Source: Paracoccus sp. TOH (GTDB taxonomy: Bacteria; Pseudomonadota; Alphaproteobacteria; Rhodobacterales; Rhodobacteraceae). Taken from it: 64,000 nucleotides of DNA. Positions within the stretch are counted from its first letter, which is position 1. Each line of letters opens with the position of its first letter. The notes beneath the pieces are model-generated. The model was not told where the DNA came from, did not search any database, and saw nothing but the letters and a program-made list of their open reading frames with translations. Position numbers and translations under genes: made by a program. Where the stretch lies: positions 124,001 through 188,000 of the forward strand of contig NZ_CP098362.1 in assembly GCF_030388245.1 (NCBI RefSeq), in the 5' to 3' direction. Shown here in pieces: positions 26,326 to 35,543 of the stretch.

Positions 26326-27016
26326 ACTGAAGAATGTCAGCACCTCCTACGGCCCGGTCGCCATGCTGCGCGAGGTCTCGATGAGCATCGGCCAGGGCGA
26401 GCTGGTCTGCCTGCTCGGCCCGAACGGCGCGGGGAAATCCACCACCTTCAAGGCGCTGTCCGGCCTGTTGCCGCTGGACGGCGGCGAGATCCGGCTGATG
26501 GGCGAGGATGTCTCGCGCCTCGGCACCGAGCGGCTTGCCGCGCTCGGCGTCGGCTTCGTCCCCGAGGGCCGGCGGCTGTTCCCCTCGCTCAGCGTGCGCC
26601 AGAACCTGCGGCTCGGCTATGACGCCTCGGGCTGCCGCGAGCCCTTCGAGGCGCGGCTCGAAGTGATCTGCGCCCTGTTTCCCCGCGTCAGGGAGCGGCT
26701 GAACCAGCAGGCCAACACCATGTCGGGGGGCGAACAGGCGATGGTCGCCCTGGCGCGGGCGCTGATCGGCGACCCGCAGATGCTGATCATGGACGAGCCG
26801 TCGCTGGGCCTTTCGCCCAAGCTGATCGACGAATATTTCGACACCGTCTCGCGCATCCATGCCGAGGGCAAGACCGTCCTGCTGATCGAGCAGAACGCCG
26901 AAACCGCCCTGTCGATCTCGGACCGCGGCTATCTGATCGTGCGCGGCCGGATCGCCGTCACCGGCACGCGCGCGGCGATGCTGCAGGACGACACCATCCG
27001 GCACATGTATCTGTAG
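26318..27016 (+). CDS. livF: ABC transporter ATPase, LivF type
   Basis: 232 residues with GPNGAGKST, the intact signature MSGGEQ, Walker B MLIMDEPSLG and the LIEQN motif typical of LivF. It overlaps livG by 8 bp. Unlike livG its catalytic motifs are complete. It closes the transporter operon; the acylase gene begins 114 bp later behind its own promoter. Confidence 0.93.
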   Translation: MLELKNVSTSYGPVAMLREVSMSIGQGELVCLLGPNGAGKSTTFKALSGLLPLDGGEIRLMGEDVSRLGTERLAALGVGFVPEGRRLFPSLSVRQNLRLGYDASGCREPFEARLEVICALFPRVRERLNQQANTMSGGEQAMVALARALIGDPQMLIMDEPSLGLSPKLIDEYFDTVSRIHAEGKTVLLIEQNAETALSISDRGYLIVRGRIAVTGTRAAMLQDDTIRHMYL

Positions 27017-27050
27017 CCCGCCGCTCTCTGGCCGCCAGGCTGCTAATCAC

Positions 27051-27093
27051 ATTGACCGACCGGGCGGTCAATGTATAAGTGACGCGGCGTCAC
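27051..27093 (+). promoter_or_regulatory. promoter with TetR-type palindromic operator upstream of the acylase gene
   Basis: The -35-like TTGACC (27052-27057) and -10-like TATAAG (27074-27079) are 16 bp apart. A perfect 8-bp inverted repeat with arms ATTGACCG and CGGTCAAT and a 6-bp spacer (27051-27072) covers the -35 and the spacer, the classic look of a TetR-family operator. A second perfect palindrome, GTGACGC-G-GCGTCAC (27079-27093), follows at the expected start of transcription. No TetR gene lies nearby, so the regulator must be encoded elsewhere. Confidence 0.65.
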
Positions 27094-27130
27094 GGGCAGC
27101 ATCCCGGCGCGGTTCTGGGAGGAGCATGGA

Positions 27131-29497
27131 ATGAATCTGAAGCGGAAACCCCTGGCATGGCTGCTGCTTTCGGCAACGGTCGGACTTGGATCGGCGGCGG
27201 CAAATGCCGGATCCAGCGTCGAGATCATCCGCGACGACTGGGGCGTGCCGCATGTCTATGCCGATGACGTCTACGGGCTTTATGCGGGCTTCGGCTATGC
27301 GGTCGCGCAGGATCGCCTGTTCCAGATGGAGATGGCCAGGCGCTCGGTGCTGGGAACCGTCTCCGAGGTGCTGGGCGCCGAGCGGCTGCCCTTCGACATC
27401 GCCACCCGCGCCGATTTCGACCATGCCGACATCCGCGCCCAGATCGAGGCGCTTCCCGCAGAGCAGCGCGACATCCTGCGCGGCTACGCGGCGGGCTACA
27501 ACAAGCGCCTGGCCGAGGTGCTGGCCGACCGCGAGCATCTGCTGCCCAGGCAGTTCACCGATTTCGGCATGGAGCCGAGCAGCTGGACCGAGTTCGACGT
27601 GGCGATGATCTATGTCGGCACCATGGCCGGCCGCTTCTCGCATTACTCGACCGAGCTCGACAATGCCAAGGTGCTGGCCCGGCTGGAACAGGCCCATGGC
27701 CCGGAAAAAGCGGCCGAGCTTTTCGACCAGATGTATTGGCTCGAGGATCCGCTGGCCCCGACCACCGTGCCCGAGGGCGGGCAATACCGGATCAGGGCGG
27801 ATGCGGCCCCGCCCGAGGCGGGGCGTTTCCGCGGCCTGCTCGACCTGGCGGTGCCGGGCGGCGACAACGACCGGCCGCGCGCCTCGAACATCTGGCTGGT
27901 CGGACCGGAAAAGACCAGCGATGGCAGCACGATCCTGCTGAACGGGCCGCAATTCGGCAATTTCAACCCGTCCTATGTCTATTCCATCGGGCTGCACGGC
28001 GCCGGATTCGACCTGACCGGCAGCACGCCCTTTGCCGTTCCCAACATCCTGTTCGGCACCAACGGCCGGATCGCCTGGGGCGCGACCGCCGGCCCGCTGG
28101 ACGTCAACGATTACGTCGAGCTTGAACTCGACCCCGAGGATCCGACCCGCTACCGCAAGAACGGCGAGCTGGTCGAGATGACGGCCCGGCAGGAGGTGTT
28201 CAAGGTCAGGGGCCAGCCCGACGTGACCACGACGGTCTATAGCAGCGCATACGGCGTGGTCAGCCGCTTCGATCCGGCGAACCGCCGGGCCTATGCCTTT
28301 CATCGCAGCTGGAAGGGCAAGGAGATCCAGACCCTGATGGCCTGGGTCGATTCGACCAAGGCGCAGACCTATCAGGACTGGCTGCAGCAGGCCGAGAAGG
28401 TCGCCACCACCATCAACTGGTATTACGCCGACCGCGACGGGAACATCGGCTATGTCTCGCCCGGCCTGCTGCCCCTCCGGGCCGAGACGCAGGACCAGCG
28501 CGTGCCCGCCAGGGGCGACGGCAGCCAGGACTGGCAGGGCATCCGGCCCTTCTCGGAGGTGCCCAAGACCTACAACCCCGCCCAGGGCTGGATCGCGAAC
28601 TGGAACAACCGCTCGACGCACGGGCCGGTCGGCAATTTCGAGGCGAACCCCTGGGGCGACGCCGACCGGGTGGACGAGATCATGTCCCGGCTGCAGGCGA
28701 AGGACAAGCTGACGCCCGAGGAGGTCTGGGATCTCAACCGCGAGATCAGCTTCCTCGACATCAACGCCCGCGCCCTGCTGCCCTTCCTGCTGGAGGCGGC
28801 AAAGGGGGTTCCGGCGCAGGATCCGCGCGGCGCGATGCTGGCGGCGCTGCGGGACTGGGACGGGCAGATGCTGCGGGCCGAGGACGGCCGCGCCACCGCG
28901 CCGGCGGTGCAGATCTTCCGCACCTGGGTCGACACGATGGTGCAGGACGTGCTGATGGACGACGCGCCGGGCATCGACCCGACGGTGCTTTACAACCGCG
29001 TCTCGCGCCCGGTCCAGGTGCTGCGCAATGCGCTGCTGGGCGACAAGGCGGGCGTGCCGCAGACGCATGATTTCTTCAACGGCGCCGACAAGGCCGAGGT
29101 CATGCTGGCCGCGCTGAGCAAGACCGGCGACAAGCTGGCCGCGGATTACGGCAGCGACGAGGTCGCGGACTGGCGGATGCCGCTGCCGCAGCACGATTTC
29201 CTGACCGACAACTACCTGGGCATCCCGCAGGCGGACGAGGGAGAGGCGCTGTCCATCGGCACGGCGATGAACCGCGGGACGCAAAGCGACCTGATCACCT
29301 TCAGGGACGGCAAGGTCAGCGTCTGCATCGTCGCCCCGCCCGGCCAGAGCGGCTTCATCAGCCCCTCGGGCGAAAAATCCCCGCATTACGACGACCAACT
29401 GACGCTCTACGAGAATTTCGAATGCCGTCCGCAGGCCCTGCTGCGCGAGGATGTCGAAAAGGTCGGCAAGGACCGCATCACCCTGACGGTCGAATAA
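27131..29497 (+). CDS. penicillin-acylase-family Ntn amidase, exported
   Basis: 788 residues, family length. Residues 1-26 are a signal peptide (cleavage after AANA). The alpha chain begins VEIIRDDWGVPHVYA, and FGYAVAQDRLFQMEM is a family block. The beta chain should start at Ser252 in RASNIWLVG, the autocatalytic N-terminal nucleophile. Periplasmic members hydrolyse amides such as penicillin G, cephalosporin side chains or acyl-homoserine lactones; the substrate here is unknown. Being next to an uptake system and amide/phenol enzymes suggests it releases an acid or amine for import. GGGAGGAGC precedes ATG 27131. Confidence 0.9.
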   Translation: MNLKRKPLAWLLLSATVGLGSAAANAGSSVEIIRDDWGVPHVYADDVYGLYAGFGYAVAQDRLFQMEMARRSVLGTVSEVLGAERLPFDIATRADFDHADIRAQIEALPAEQRDILRGYAAGYNKRLAEVLADREHLLPRQFTDFGMEPSSWTEFDVAMIYVGTMAGRFSHYSTELDNAKVLARLEQAHGPEKAAELFDQMYWLEDPLAPTTVPEGGQYRIRADAAPPEAGRFRGLLDLAVPGGDNDRPRASNIWLVGPEKTSDGSTILLNGPQFGNFNPSYVYSIGLHGAGFDLTGSTPFAVPNILFGTNGRIAWGATAGPLDVNDYVELELDPEDPTRYRKNGELVEMTARQEVFKVRGQPDVTTTVYSSAYGVVSRFDPANRRAYAFHRSWKGKEIQTLMAWVDSTKAQTYQDWLQQAEKVATTINWYYADRDGNIGYVSPGLLPLRAETQDQRVPARGDGSQDWQGIRPFSEVPKTYNPAQGWIANWNNRSTHGPVGNFEANPWGDADRVDEIMSRLQAKDKLTPEEVWDLNREISFLDINARALLPFLLEAAKGVPAQDPRGAMLAALRDWDGQMLRAEDGRATAPAVQIFRTWVDTMVQDVLMDDAPGIDPTVLYNRVSRPVQVLRNALLGDKAGVPQTHDFFNGADKAEVMLAALSKTGDKLAADYGSDEVADWRMPLPQHDFLTDNYLGIPQADEGEALSIGTAMNRGTQSDLITFRDGKVSVCIVAPPGQSGFISPSGEKSPHYDDQLTLYENFECRPQALLREDVEKVGKDRITLTVE

Positions 29498-29503
29498 CCC
29501 GCA

Positions 29504-29534
29504 GGGACCGGGCCGCCCGCAGCCGGGCGGTCCC
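29504..29534. terminator. bidirectional hairpin between the acylase and fbpB genes
   Basis: The stem core CCGCCCG/CGGGCGG (29513-29519 with 29524-29530) has a 4-base loop, flanked by GGGACC and TCCC that can extend it with a small bulge. It lies in the 49-bp gap between convergent stops. There is no U-run. Confidence 0.45.
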
Positions 29535-29546
29535 GCCCGGCCGCCG

Positions 29547-31199
29547 TCAGCGCCGGATCGTCCGCGCCAGCACCATGACCGGCAGGATGCCGATGACCAC
29601 GATGATCAGCGCCGCGATGGCCGCATCCTCATAGGTGCCGCGCGCCGCCTCGCCGTAAAGATGCGTCGAGAGGGTTTCGAAATTCAGCGGCCGCAGCAGC
29701 AGCGTGGCCGGCAGTTCCTTGACGCAATCGACGAAGATCAGCAGCCCCGAGGCGGCCAGCGCCGGACGCGAGATAGGCACATGCACCTGCCGGAACACCT
29801 GGCCGGGGCTGCGGCCCAGCGTCCGCGCCACATGGTCGAGCGAGCGCGGCACCCGGCTCAGCCCGGCCTCGATGCCGCCGGTGGCGATGGCCAGGAAACG
29901 CGCCACATAGGCATAGACCAGCGCCGCGCCGGACCCCAGCAGCAACAGCCCCGGCCCGGCGCCCAGCAGCGCCTGCGAGGCGGCGGCGATCTGGCGGTCG
30001 GCCAGCGCGATCACCGGCAGAAGCCCGATGGCCAGGATGGTGCCCGGCACCCTATAGCCCAAGGTCGAAAGCCGCACCATGGTCTGGGTCAACCGCCCCG
30101 GCCGCATCCGCGCGGCGCCGGTCACCACCAGCCCCAACAGCAGCGCCACCAGCGTCGCCAGCGCGGCGAAGAAGGCGGTGTTGCCGGCCTCTTCGAGAAT
30201 GCGCGGCGACAGGCCGGCGAAACGGTAGCGCGCCCAGGCCGCGCCGACCAGATACCAGGCCGGCGCCGCGAAGCCGAAGGCGACCGGCAGCGCGCAGACC
30301 AGCACCGCCGCACCGGCCCGCCAGCCGCGCAGCCGCGTGCGCCGCAAGGGTTGGCTGCGCTGCGCCCCCGCCGCGTAACGCTGGCGTTTGCGACCGCGGC
30401 GCTCCAGCATGACCAGCGCCATGGTGATGGCCAGCATCGCCAGCGCGATCTGCGCCGCCCCCGGCAGGTCCGAACGGTTGATCCAGGTCGAATAGACCGA
30501 GACGGTCAGCGTGCGCACGCCCAGGAACTCGGCCGCGCCGATGTCGTTCATCGCCTCCATCAGCGCAAGCGCCGTACCGATGGCGACGGCCGGCCGGGCC
30601 AGGGGAATCGCCACGCGCAGGAAGGTGGCGACCGGCCCGGCCCCCAAGGTTCGGCCGGCATCCAGCAGGTTGACGGCCTGCATGGCGAACAGCGCCCGCA
30701 CCGGCAGGTAGACATAGGGATAAAGCACCAGCCCCAGCAGAAGGATGCAGCCGGGCATCGAGCGGATGTCGGGCAGGCGGAACTCGTGCGGGCTGGCATA
30801 GCCCAGCCAGCCGCGGATCGCGCCCTGCACCGGCCCGACCGGATGCAGGATGTCCAGATAGGCATAGGCGACGATATAGGTCGGCACCGCCAACGGCAGC
30901 AGCAGCGCCCAGCCGAAGATGCGCCGCCCCGGAAAATCGCAGGCCGCGACCAGCCAGGCCGTCACCGTGCCCAGCGTCGCGACGATGATGCCGACACCCA
31001 CCAACAGGATCACCGTCTGCCGCGCCGCCACCGGCAGCACGTTGCCGATCAGATGCGCCCAAAGCCCTGGGCTGCCCTGCAGCGCGAACAGTCCCAGCGC
31101 CAGCACCGGCAACAGAACCAGCGCGGCGATCACCAAAGCTGCCGCCTGCCAGCCCGTCCCCGCGCGGTCGCGGGAAGCCTGTGTCAATTCCGGGTTCAT
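29547..31199 (-). CDS. fbpB: ABC transporter permease for ferric iron, FbpB type
   Basis: 550 residues with about twelve membrane segments arranged as two fused halves, each with an EAA-type loop (for example DAGRTLGAGPVATFLRVAIP, then DHVARTLGRSPGQVFRQVHV). This double-length permease is characteristic of FbpB/SfuB iron transporters. It is 16 bp downstream of fbpA, on the same strand. Confidence 0.93.
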   Translation of the reverse strand: MNPELTQASRDRAGTGWQAAALVIAALVLLPVLALGLFALQGSPGLWAHLIGNVLPVAARQTVILLVGVGIIVATLGTVTAWLVAACDFPGRRIFGWALLLPLAVPTYIVAYAYLDILHPVGPVQGAIRGWLGYASPHEFRLPDIRSMPGCILLLGLVLYPYVYLPVRALFAMQAVNLLDAGRTLGAGPVATFLRVAIPLARPAVAIGTALALMEAMNDIGAAEFLGVRTLTVSVYSTWINRSDLPGAAQIALAMLAITMALVMLERRGRKRQRYAAGAQRSQPLRRTRLRGWRAGAAVLVCALPVAFGFAAPAWYLVGAAWARYRFAGLSPRILEEAGNTAFFAALATLVALLLGLVVTGAARMRPGRLTQTMVRLSTLGYRVPGTILAIGLLPVIALADRQIAAASQALLGAGPGLLLLGSGAALVYAYVARFLAIATGGIEAGLSRVPRSLDHVARTLGRSPGQVFRQVHVPISRPALAASGLLIFVDCVKELPATLLLRPLNFETLSTHLYGEAARGTYEDAAIAALIIVVIGILPVMVLARTIRR

Positions 31200-31215
31200 G
31201 CCTGCGCGCTTCGCT

Positions 31216-32229
31216 TCAGTTATCGAAGCCGACCGTCTCGGCCAGCTCGCTCGCCGTCTTGCGCTGGCGGGCGATCTCGGTCAGGTCGGCGGCATCGGCC
31301 TTGAGGCCCGCCATGTCCTCGATCACCGGGCTGACCGCGACGCCGGCCTTGACCGGATATTCGAAATTCGCCTCGGCATAGAGCTTCTGCGCCTCGTCCG
31401 AGACCAGGTATTCCAGCAGCTGCACCGCCTCGTCCTTGTTCGGCGCGTGCTTGGCCACCGCCGCGCCCGAGACGTTCACCTGCGTGCCGCCGCTCTCGAA
31501 GGTCGGCAGGACGACCTTGATCGCCTTGACCCATTCCTGCTGCTCGGGGCCGCCGGCGCCGCTGCGCATCAGGCCGACGTAATAGGAATTGGCGATGCCG
31601 ATCTGGCAGATGCCGCCCATGATGTCGCGCGCCACGTCGCGGTCGCCGCCGCCGGCAGTGCGGGCCAGGTTCGCCTTGACGCCCTCCAGCCAGGTCTTCG
31701 CGGCTTCCTCGCCGTGATGCACGATGTAGGAGGCGGTCAGCGCCACGTTGTAGGGATGCTGACCCGAGCGGATGCAGACCTTGCCCTTCCATTCCGGCTT
31801 GGCGAGATCCTCATAGGTGAAGCTCGACAGATCCAGATTCTTGTCGGCGTAAAGCACCCGCGCCCGCTGCGACAGCGCGAACCAGTTGCCGTCCTTGTCC
31901 CGCAGATTCTCGGGGATGGCGGCCGCCAGCACCTCGGAATCGACCGGCTGGGTCAGGCCGCGATCGACCAGGTCGACCAGGTTGCCGATGTCCACGGTCA
32001 TCAGCACATCGGCGGGCGAGGCTTCGCCCTCCTGCTCGACCCGCTCGGGCAGGCCGTCCTTGAGGAAGATGGTGTTCACCTTCACCCCGGTCGATTCGGT
32101 GAACGAGGCCAGCAGCGGCTCGATCAGATTCGGCTCGCGCGTGGTGTAGAGGTTCAGTTCCTGGGCGTTTGCGGCAACCGCCTGCGCAGCCAATACGGCA
32201 CCGATCAGTCCAGAGAGTCCGACACGCAT
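31216..32229 (-). CDS. fbpA: periplasmic ferric-iron-binding protein, FbpA type
   Basis: 337 residues. A signal peptide covers 1-22 (cleavage after ANA), followed by ELNLYTTREPNLIEPLL. The paired tyrosines of NSYYVGLM are the Fe3+ ligands of this class. It delivers iron to FbpB/FbpC. The gene is divergent from fbpC across an 84-90 bp gap holding unusual A/T-rich repeats that probably carry iron control. Confidence 0.93.
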   Translation of the reverse strand: MRVGLSGLIGAVLAAQAVAANAQELNLYTTREPNLIEPLLASFTESTGVKVNTIFLKDGLPERVEQEGEASPADVLMTVDIGNLVDLVDRGLTQPVDSEVLAAAIPENLRDKDGNWFALSQRARVLYADKNLDLSSFTYEDLAKPEWKGKVCIRSGQHPYNVALTASYIVHHGEEAAKTWLEGVKANLARTAGGGDRDVARDIMGGICQIGIANSYYVGLMRSGAGGPEQQEWVKAIKVVLPTFESGGTQVNVSGAAVAKHAPNKDEAVQLLEYLVSDEAQKLYAEANFEYPVKAGVAVSPVIEDMAGLKADAADLTEIARQRKTASELAETVGFDN

Positions 32230-32256
32230 TCTGTCCTCCTTGCGATTTCTCGACCT

Positions 32257-32284
32257 GTTTACTAAACTAACTACTAAAGTAAAC
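32257..32284. promoter_or_regulatory. A/T-rich inverted and direct repeats between fbpA and fbpC
   Basis: In a very GC-rich genome this 28-bp block is strongly A/T rich. The arms GTTTACT (32257-32263) and AGTAAAC (32278-32284) are perfect inverted repeats. Inside, TACTAAA occurs twice exactly 12 bp apart (32260 and 32272). It lies midway between divergent iron-transport genes and is most simply an operator for an iron regulator (Irr, Fur/Mur or RirA class); it does not exactly match a consensus I can quote. Confidence 0.5.
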
Positions 32285-32319
32285 TATTCTCCTGCGGGTG
32301 CGGTCACGAAGGGATGCCG

Positions 32320-33435
32320 ATGAACCAGTTAGCCAGCCCTCCCGACTGGGCCAGCCAGGTGGATGCGCGCGAGGCCGCGCCCGATATCGCCGCAACCCTG
32401 CCCATGCTGGAGGTCAAGGCGCTGTGCCGCCGCTTCGCCGGCGTGGCGGCGGTCGAGGATATCGGCTTCCGCGTGGCACGAGGCGAGGTGACCTGCCTGC
32501 TCGGCCCGTCGGGCTGCGGCAAATCGACCACGCTGCGCATGATCGCCGGCATCGAGCGGCCCGATTCGGGCACCGTCCGGATCGACGGCCGGCCCATGTC
32601 GGGGGCCGATACCTTCCTGCCGCCGGAACGGCGCCCGGTCGGCATGGTTTTCCAGGATTTCGCGCTGTTCCCGCATCTGGACGTGGCGGCCAATGTCGGC
32701 TTCGGCCTGCAGGGCCCAGCGCGGCAGAATCGCGGCCGCATCGGCGAGCTGCTGGAGCGGGTCGGCCTGTCCGGCCATGCGGCGAAATATCCGCACGAGC
32801 TTTCGGGGGGCGAGCAGCAGCGCGTGGCGCTGGCCCGCGCCCTGGCGCCGCGCCCCTGCCTGATGCTGATGGACGAACCGTTTTCCAGCCTCGACCACCG
32901 GCTGCGCGACGGCGTGCGCGACGCGGCGCTGGACCTGCTGCGCGAGACCCGGACCACGGTGCTGATGGTCACGCACGACCCCGAGGAAGCGATGCTGATG
33001 GGCCATCGCATCGCCGTCATGCGCCAGGGCCGGCTGATCCAGGAAGGGCGGCCCGATCAGCTTTACGACCGGCCCGCCGATCGCGGCGTCGCAGCCTTCT
33101 TCTCGGACCTGAACACGGTCGAAGGCCGGGTCAGGAACGGCCGGGTGCAGACCGTGCTGGGCGCCTTTCCGGCCTTCGGCCTGGCCGAGGGCAGCCGGGC
33201 CGAGGTGGTTGTCCGCCCGCAGCATCTGGTCACGGTCGAGGTCGGCGGCACCCCGGCCCGGGTCGAGCGCGCCCGCTATCTGGGTCGCGACAGCCTGGTC
33301 GAGACCCGGCTGGAGCCGGGCGGCGCGGCGATGAAATCCCGCATCCCCGGCCTGGTGCTGCCGGCACCCGGCAGCCTGATCCGCTTGGCCCCGCGGCCGG
33401 GCAGCGTCATGGTGTTTCCCGGCCCCGCCGACTGA
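32320..33435 (+). CDS. fbpC: ABC transporter ATPase, FbpC type
   Basis: 371 residues. Walker A GPSGCGKST, signature LSGGEQQR, Walker B LMLMDEPFS and the H-loop THDPEEA are complete, followed by a C-terminal TOBE-like regulatory region (about 265-370). ATG 32320 is chosen because GAAGGG lies 6 bp upstream; ATG 32314 would leave no spacing. It powers FbpB-mediated iron import. About 215 bp with no convincing gene follow. Confidence 0.93.
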   Translation: MNQLASPPDWASQVDAREAAPDIAATLPMLEVKALCRRFAGVAAVEDIGFRVARGEVTCLLGPSGCGKSTTLRMIAGIERPDSGTVRIDGRPMSGADTFLPPERRPVGMVFQDFALFPHLDVAANVGFGLQGPARQNRGRIGELLERVGLSGHAAKYPHELSGGEQQRVALARALAPRPCLMLMDEPFSSLDHRLRDGVRDAALDLLRETRTTVLMVTHDPEEAMLMGHRIAVMRQGRLIQEGRPDQLYDRPADRGVAAFFSDLNTVEGRVRNGRVQTVLGAFPAFGLAEGSRAEVVVRPQHLVTVEVGGTPARVERARYLGRDSLVETRLEPGGAAMKSRIPGLVLPAPGSLIRLAPRPGSVMVFPGPAD

Positions 33436-33651
33436 CGGGCGCCCGGGTGCCGGCCGAGCCGAGGCCATCGGCCGCGATGACCACATGGTGTTTGCCCTCG
33501 ACGGCATGGGTCATCGGCACGGACGGGCCGGCACAACCCGAGGGCGATCAGATCCGGCGGGCTGGCCCGACGGTGGTCCGGTGGTGAAAAACCGTCGCCC
33601 GCCCTGTCGGCGGACGCGGATTCGCGCGCGGCCGGCCCTCTCGGATCGGCC

Positions 33652-34542
33652 TCAGCCGGCGATGCTGGCGCCCGGCGTCCCCGCCAGGAAGCCGTCGGCG
33701 AGCGCGGCTTCCGGCATCAGCCGGCGCAGCCCGGCCAGCGCCTCGGGGCGCGGCGTGCCGCCCTGGGCGATACGGTGGTAAAGCCCGACCAGCCCGGCGA
33801 AATCGCCGGTCTGCGGCGACAACCGCAGCGCCGTCACGCCGGCCTCGCGCAGCTCGTCGATCTGCCCGGCCGCGGTGGTATGGGCATGGCCCAGCGTCTG
33901 CACGCCGTTCACTGTCAGGAAGGGCACGCCTTCAAGCGTCTCGACATCGCGGCCGTCCGGGTCGTCGCCGCAGATGAACTGGCAGCTGTCCTTGGCGCGG
34001 TCGTGCAGGCGAGCATGATAGCAGCGCCCCGAGATCGCCAGCGGCGCGCGGCCATGCCCCCAGACCTCGACGGCAAGACCCGCCGCCGCACCCGCCGCCG
34101 CAAGCCGGGCGACCGAGGCCAGCGGCAGCTCGGGCGGCAGGCAGATGCGGGTCGCGCCCTTCCTCGCCAGCCATTCCAGCGTGCCCTCGTTATAGACATT
34201 GACCAGCGGCCCGACCTGGAAGGGCATCCCCTCGGGCAGGTGTTTCAGCGCCCCCAGATCGGCGATCTCGACCGGCAGGCCGGTGGCGAACAGTTCCTCG
34301 GTCTGCCGACGCTCGCGCCGCAGGGTGATCAGCGACAGCGTGGACAGCGCCACCTCCTTGCCGGCGGTGCGCAGGCATTCGACGGCGCCGGGAATCTCCT
34401 GCTGCCAGAATGGCAGGCGTTTCGAGCAGACCCATTCGCCGATCACCACCCGCCGCGCCGGACTTGCGGCCAAAGTCCGGTAAAAGCCGCGCACGGTTTC
34501 GGCGTTCCAGAAAAAGGCGATCGGCCCAATGGTCAGATCCAT
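33652..34542 (-). CDS. ubiV: UbiV, U32-peptidase-like protein for O2-independent ubiquinone hydroxylation
   Basis: 296 residues. Four cysteines at 39, 174, 187 and 191 match the spacing of the [4Fe-4S] ligands of Escherichia coli UbiV (SGRCYHARLHDRAKDSCQ region). UbiU-UbiV complexes hydroxylate the ubiquinone ring without oxygen, using prephenate as the hydroxyl donor in characterised systems. The start at 34542 gives the family N-terminus and sits 2 bp after the ubiU stop. It is the last gene of ubiT-ubiU-ubiV. Confidence 0.93.
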   Translation of the reverse strand: MDLTIGPIAFFWNAETVRGFYRTLAASPARRVVIGEWVCSKRLPFWQQEIPGAVECLRTAGKEVALSTLSLITLRRERRQTEELFATGLPVEIADLGALKHLPEGMPFQVGPLVNVYNEGTLEWLARKGATRICLPPELPLASVARLAAAGAAAGLAVEVWGHGRAPLAISGRCYHARLHDRAKDSCQFICGDDPDGRDVETLEGVPFLTVNGVQTLGHAHTTAAGQIDELREAGVTALRLSPQTGDFAGLVGLYHRIAQGGTPRPEALAGLRRLMPEAALADGFLAGTPGASIAG

Positions 34543-34544
34543 GG

Positions 34545-35543
34545 CTACCTCCAGGTTTTCGCGTAGGCGCCGGTGGTGGCGGCCTGACCCTCGGTCAGCT
34601 TCGCCAGCAGGCCGGCGGGTATCGGTGCACCGGTTTCCACCGCCTCGACCGCCGCGCGGAAGGCGCGCACCACCTGCGCCACATAGGCGCGCGAGCGCTG
34701 GCGGCCCTCGATCTTCAGCGCCGTCACCCCGGCCTGGCGCAGGCGCGGGATCAGTTCGGTCGCGTCCAGGCTCACCGGGTCTTCGAACAGATGGCCGGTC
34801 TGGGCGGCGCCGGTGGCGGTGGCGGGCGCGGTAAAGCAGCCCTTGCACAGCGTCGGATAGGGTGCGGGCGCCCCCTTGGGCGTGCGGTGGATCAGGAAGC
34901 CGCCCAGCCGGGCCTCATTCTGGCCGCCCACCTCGCCATAGACCACATGGCTGGCCGGTGAGCAGACGCCGTTCATGTTCGGCGACAACCCCGTCGCGTA
35001 TGAGGACAGCGAGCAGCGTCCCTCGGCCATGACGCAGAGCCCGCCAAAGACGAAGACCTCGGTCTCGACGTCGATCTCGCGGTTGATGGCGGTGATCTCC
35101 TCGACCGTCAGCACCCGCGGCAGGACGACGCGCCGGATGCCGAAGGTTTCGGCATAGAAGTTGATCGCATCCGGGTTGGCCGCCGCCGCCTGCACCGACA
35201 GATGCAGCCGCAGGTCGGGATGCGCCTCGGCGGCATGGGCGATCAGGCCCAGGTCGGCCAGGATCACGGCATGGGCGCCGGCCGCCTTGGCTTCGGCCAC
35301 CGCGCGGTGCCAGATCGCCTGGTCGCCGGCGCGCGGGAAGGTGTTGATCGCGACCAGCACCCGGGCGCCGCGCGCCGCGGCATAGGCCACGCCCTCGGCC
35401 AGCTCCTGGGCCGAGAAGTTCAGCCCCGGAAAGTTGCGGGCGTTGGTTTCATTGGCAAAGCCGCAATAGACCGTATGCGCCCCCGCATCCACGGCCGCGC
35501 GCAGGGCGGCGGGGGTGCCGGCGGGACAGACCAGTTCCATCAT
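34545..35543 (-). CDS. ubiU: UbiU, U32-peptidase-like partner of UbiV
   Basis: 332 residues starting MMELVCPAGTPAALRAAVDA. Cys170, 177, 194 and 233 (GLCVMAEGRCS, NGVCSPAS, TLCKGC) fit the four Fe-S ligands of UbiU, with a further Cys236. It forms a heterodimer with UbiV for anaerobic ring hydroxylation. It overlaps ubiT by 4 bp and is followed closely by ubiV. Confidence 0.94.
   Translation of the reverse strand: MMELVCPAGTPAALRAAVDAGAHTVYCGFANETNARNFPGLNFSAQELAEGVAYAAARGARVLVAINTFPRAGDQAIWHRAVAEAKAAGAHAVILADLGLIAHAAEAHPDLRLHLSVQAAAANPDAINFYAETFGIRRVVLPRVLTVEEITAINREIDVETEVFVFGGLCVMAEGRCSLSSYATGLSPNMNGVCSPASHVVYGEVGGQNEARLGGFLIHRTPKGAPAPYPTLCKGCFTAPATATGAAQTGHLFEDPVSLDATELIPRLRQAGVTALKIEGRQRSRAYVAQVVRAFRAAVEAVETGAPIPAGLLAKLTEGQAATTGAYAKTWR

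Noticed and set aside
33436..33651. possible gene or remnant between fbpC and ubiV
   Set aside because: Several short frames are open, as everywhere in GC-rich DNA, but none has a ribosome site, a family match or consistent codon bias.
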